This document shows positions 14,008 to 15,213 of a stretch of 15,213 nt of DNA, in pieces. Position 1 is the first letter of the stretch. Each line of letters begins with the position of its first letter. A program made the position numbers and the translations under genes. The stretch spans positions 1 to 15,213 of the forward strand of contig PWZW01000311.1 of NCBI GenBank assembly GCA_003567255.1. The letters are read 5' to 3'. Source of the stretch: Puniceicoccaceae bacterium (GTDB lineage Bacteria > Verrucomicrobiota > Verrucomicrobiia > Opitutales > Coraliomargaritaceae). The notes beneath the pieces are model-generated. The model did no database searches and had not been told where the DNA came from. It worked only from the letters and a program-made list of their open reading frames with translations.

Positions 14008-15213
14008 TCACGGGCTTTCCGCCTCCTTGAGGTAGTGCTGCATCGCGACCTCGATCCGCTCCAATGAAGCTTCCAGGAGCGCCGGGGTGTGCGCGTGCCC
14101 GAGAAACCAGTTGTGATGCGGGTGGAGAAAAACGCCGGCCTCGAGGGCCGCACAACAAAAAGCCTGCTGCTTTTGAAACCCGGGATCCTCGGCCACCCGG
14201 AGGAAAGGCATGGCGGGCGTTCCACTGGCCACCAGCTCAAGCCCGTGCTTCGCTCCCAAGCGCAGGAAACCGTCGATCCACGCTTGTCCGTTTTTATGAA
14301 TCGAGGCAATGGCATCCTCCGCCTCGAGGATTTCCAGCGTCTTCATCGCGGCGGCCAGGGGACCCGGATTATTCCAAAAACTCCCCGTCGCAAAGACCCG
14401 GGAAGCGGCCGGCCGAATGGCGGCGCGACCGACGCAGGCCGAGAGGGCATAGCCGTTGGCAATCGCCTTGGAGAAGCAGGACAGGTCCGGCGAAAACCCG
14501 AAGTAACGGTGGCTCCCACCGAGGTGATGACGAAACCCGCAGCGCACATCGTCCAAGACCCAGAGCCCGCCGAAAGTATCCAACGCCTCTCGAATCGCGG
14601 CCAGGAACAAGGGATCCGGGAGGGACATGTCCGCGTAGTTTGGATGATCAAAGGGAGTCGAAATGACAGCGGCGATGTCCTTCCCATGGGTTTGAAAGCA
14701 TGCCCGGAGGGCGGACACGTCGTTCCAGGGCGTCTCCAGCACATCAACCCGGTCAGCCGCCGTCACTCCGGCGGGATTGTCGCTACACCAAGGCTCTGTT
14801 CCGTGATAAGCGTGACGAAAGCGAAGCACCTTACTCCGGCCGGTGTGCTCGCGGGCAACCCGAATCGCCCAGTAGGTCATATCCGCACCATTCTTACCAA
14901 AAAAGGCCCAATCAGCGAAATCGACAAGCTCGACGAGGCGCTCCGCGAGGCGCACCGTCCACTCGGTGGGATGGTTGAAGCACACGCCCCCCGCCTCCGC
15001 CTCGGCCACTGCGGCGACGACCTCGGGGCGGTTCGCCCCGAGCACGAGCGGTCCGTACCCGCCAAGAAAATCAATCAGCTCACGGTCATCGGCATCCCAA
15101 TACACCGCCCCGGAGGCGCTTTTGGCAAAGTAGGGAAATCGCCCGGGCACGGTAAAGACCGGACTTTGGTGCCCGGGAATCCCTCCGGGAATGACCTTAG
15201 ACGCGCGTTGAAA
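14008..15213 (-). CDS. Class III aminotransferase, glutamate-1-semialdehyde-type, 5' partial
   Basis: This is a PLP-dependent aminotransferase of fold type I. The frame stays open to the window edge, giving at least 401 visible residues. The segment before the GTG at 15150 reads FQRASKVIPGGIPGHQSP, a typical family N-terminus, so the GTG (or any later start) is not the real start. Visible blocks include WDADDRELIDFLGGYGPLVLG; GKNGADMTYWAIRVAREHTGR; AYHG; VLDDVRCGFR, with the cofactor-binding aspartate; and SKAIANGYALSACVG, with the Schiff-base lysine. It differs from true HemL in the active-site lysine context, so a role in amino-sugar, polyketide or other specialised metabolism is as likely as tetrapyrrole synthesis. 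The substrate is unknown. Confidence 0.9.
   Translation of the reverse strand, partial: FQRASKVIPGGIPGHQSPVFTVPGRFPYFAKSASGAVYWDADDRELIDFLGGYGPLVLGANRPEVVAAVAEAEAGGVCFNHPTEWTVRLAERLVELVDFADWAFFGKNGADMTYWAIRVAREHTGRSKVLRFRHAYHGTEPWCSDNPAGVTAADRVDVLETPWNDVSALRACFQTHGKDIAAVISTPFDHPNYADMSLPDPLFLAAIREALDTFGGLWVLDDVRCGFRHHLGGSHRYFGFSPDLSCFSKAIANGYALSACVGRAAIRPAASRVFATGSFWNNPGPLAAAMKTLEILEAEDAIASIHKNGQAWIDGFLRLGAKHGLELVASGTPAMPFLRVAEDPGFQKQQAFCCAALEAGVFLHPHHNWFLGHAHTPALLEASLERIEVAMQHYLKEAESP

Overview
The window is about 15.2 kb of GC-rich, gene-dense bacterial chromosome. The mix of genes fits a Gram-negative member of Verrucomicrobiota, perhaps an Opitutae-like lineage. That placement is inferred from overall gene style, an OprP-type porin and a lipoprotein-rich RND pump, not from a marker gene. 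The lineage call is weak (about 0.4), but the Gram-negative envelope is clear.

Layout. Positions 1-83 hold only an ambiguous coding edge. Positions 84-381 hold two tandem 149-bp repeats that sit directly against the 3' end of a minus-strand tRNA-Ser(GGA) gene (382-471). Each repeat ends, in the tRNA reading direction, with a copy of the tRNA 3' terminus including CCA. Next come a VTT/DedA-like membrane protein (+) and a convergent minus-strand pair, mazG and a YgjP-type metalloprotease, joined by an ATGA overlap. A divergent small protein of unknown function (+) follows. Then metF and a COG0523/CobW metal GTPase overlap by 13 bp, with an ATATCA/TGATAT operator-like cluster touching the metF start codon.

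A strong hairpin with a T-tract ends a minus-strand OprP-like porin gene. The porin leader has a candidate promoter, a cluster of palindromes and a long stable hairpin close to the start codon. A three-gene RND efflux operon (membrane fusion lipoprotein, RND permease, NodT-type outer membrane lipoprotein; 13010 down to 7497) follows. It shares a divergent promoter region with a 255-residue protein of unknown function (+). The right edge holds a class III, glutamate-1-semialdehyde-aminotransferase-like enzyme (-) whose N-terminus runs off the window.

How the genes fit together: metF supplies methyl-tetrahydrofolate for methionine synthesis, and the coupled COG0523 protein may deliver a metal to a partner enzyme. 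MazG and the protease look like housekeeping genes. The porin and the RND pump are envelope transport systems under separate promoters. The most unusual element is the tRNA-Ser-linked tandem repeat. Its architecture recalls the tyrT distal repeats of Escherichia coli, and both internal base differences between its copies preserve predicted RNA hairpins.
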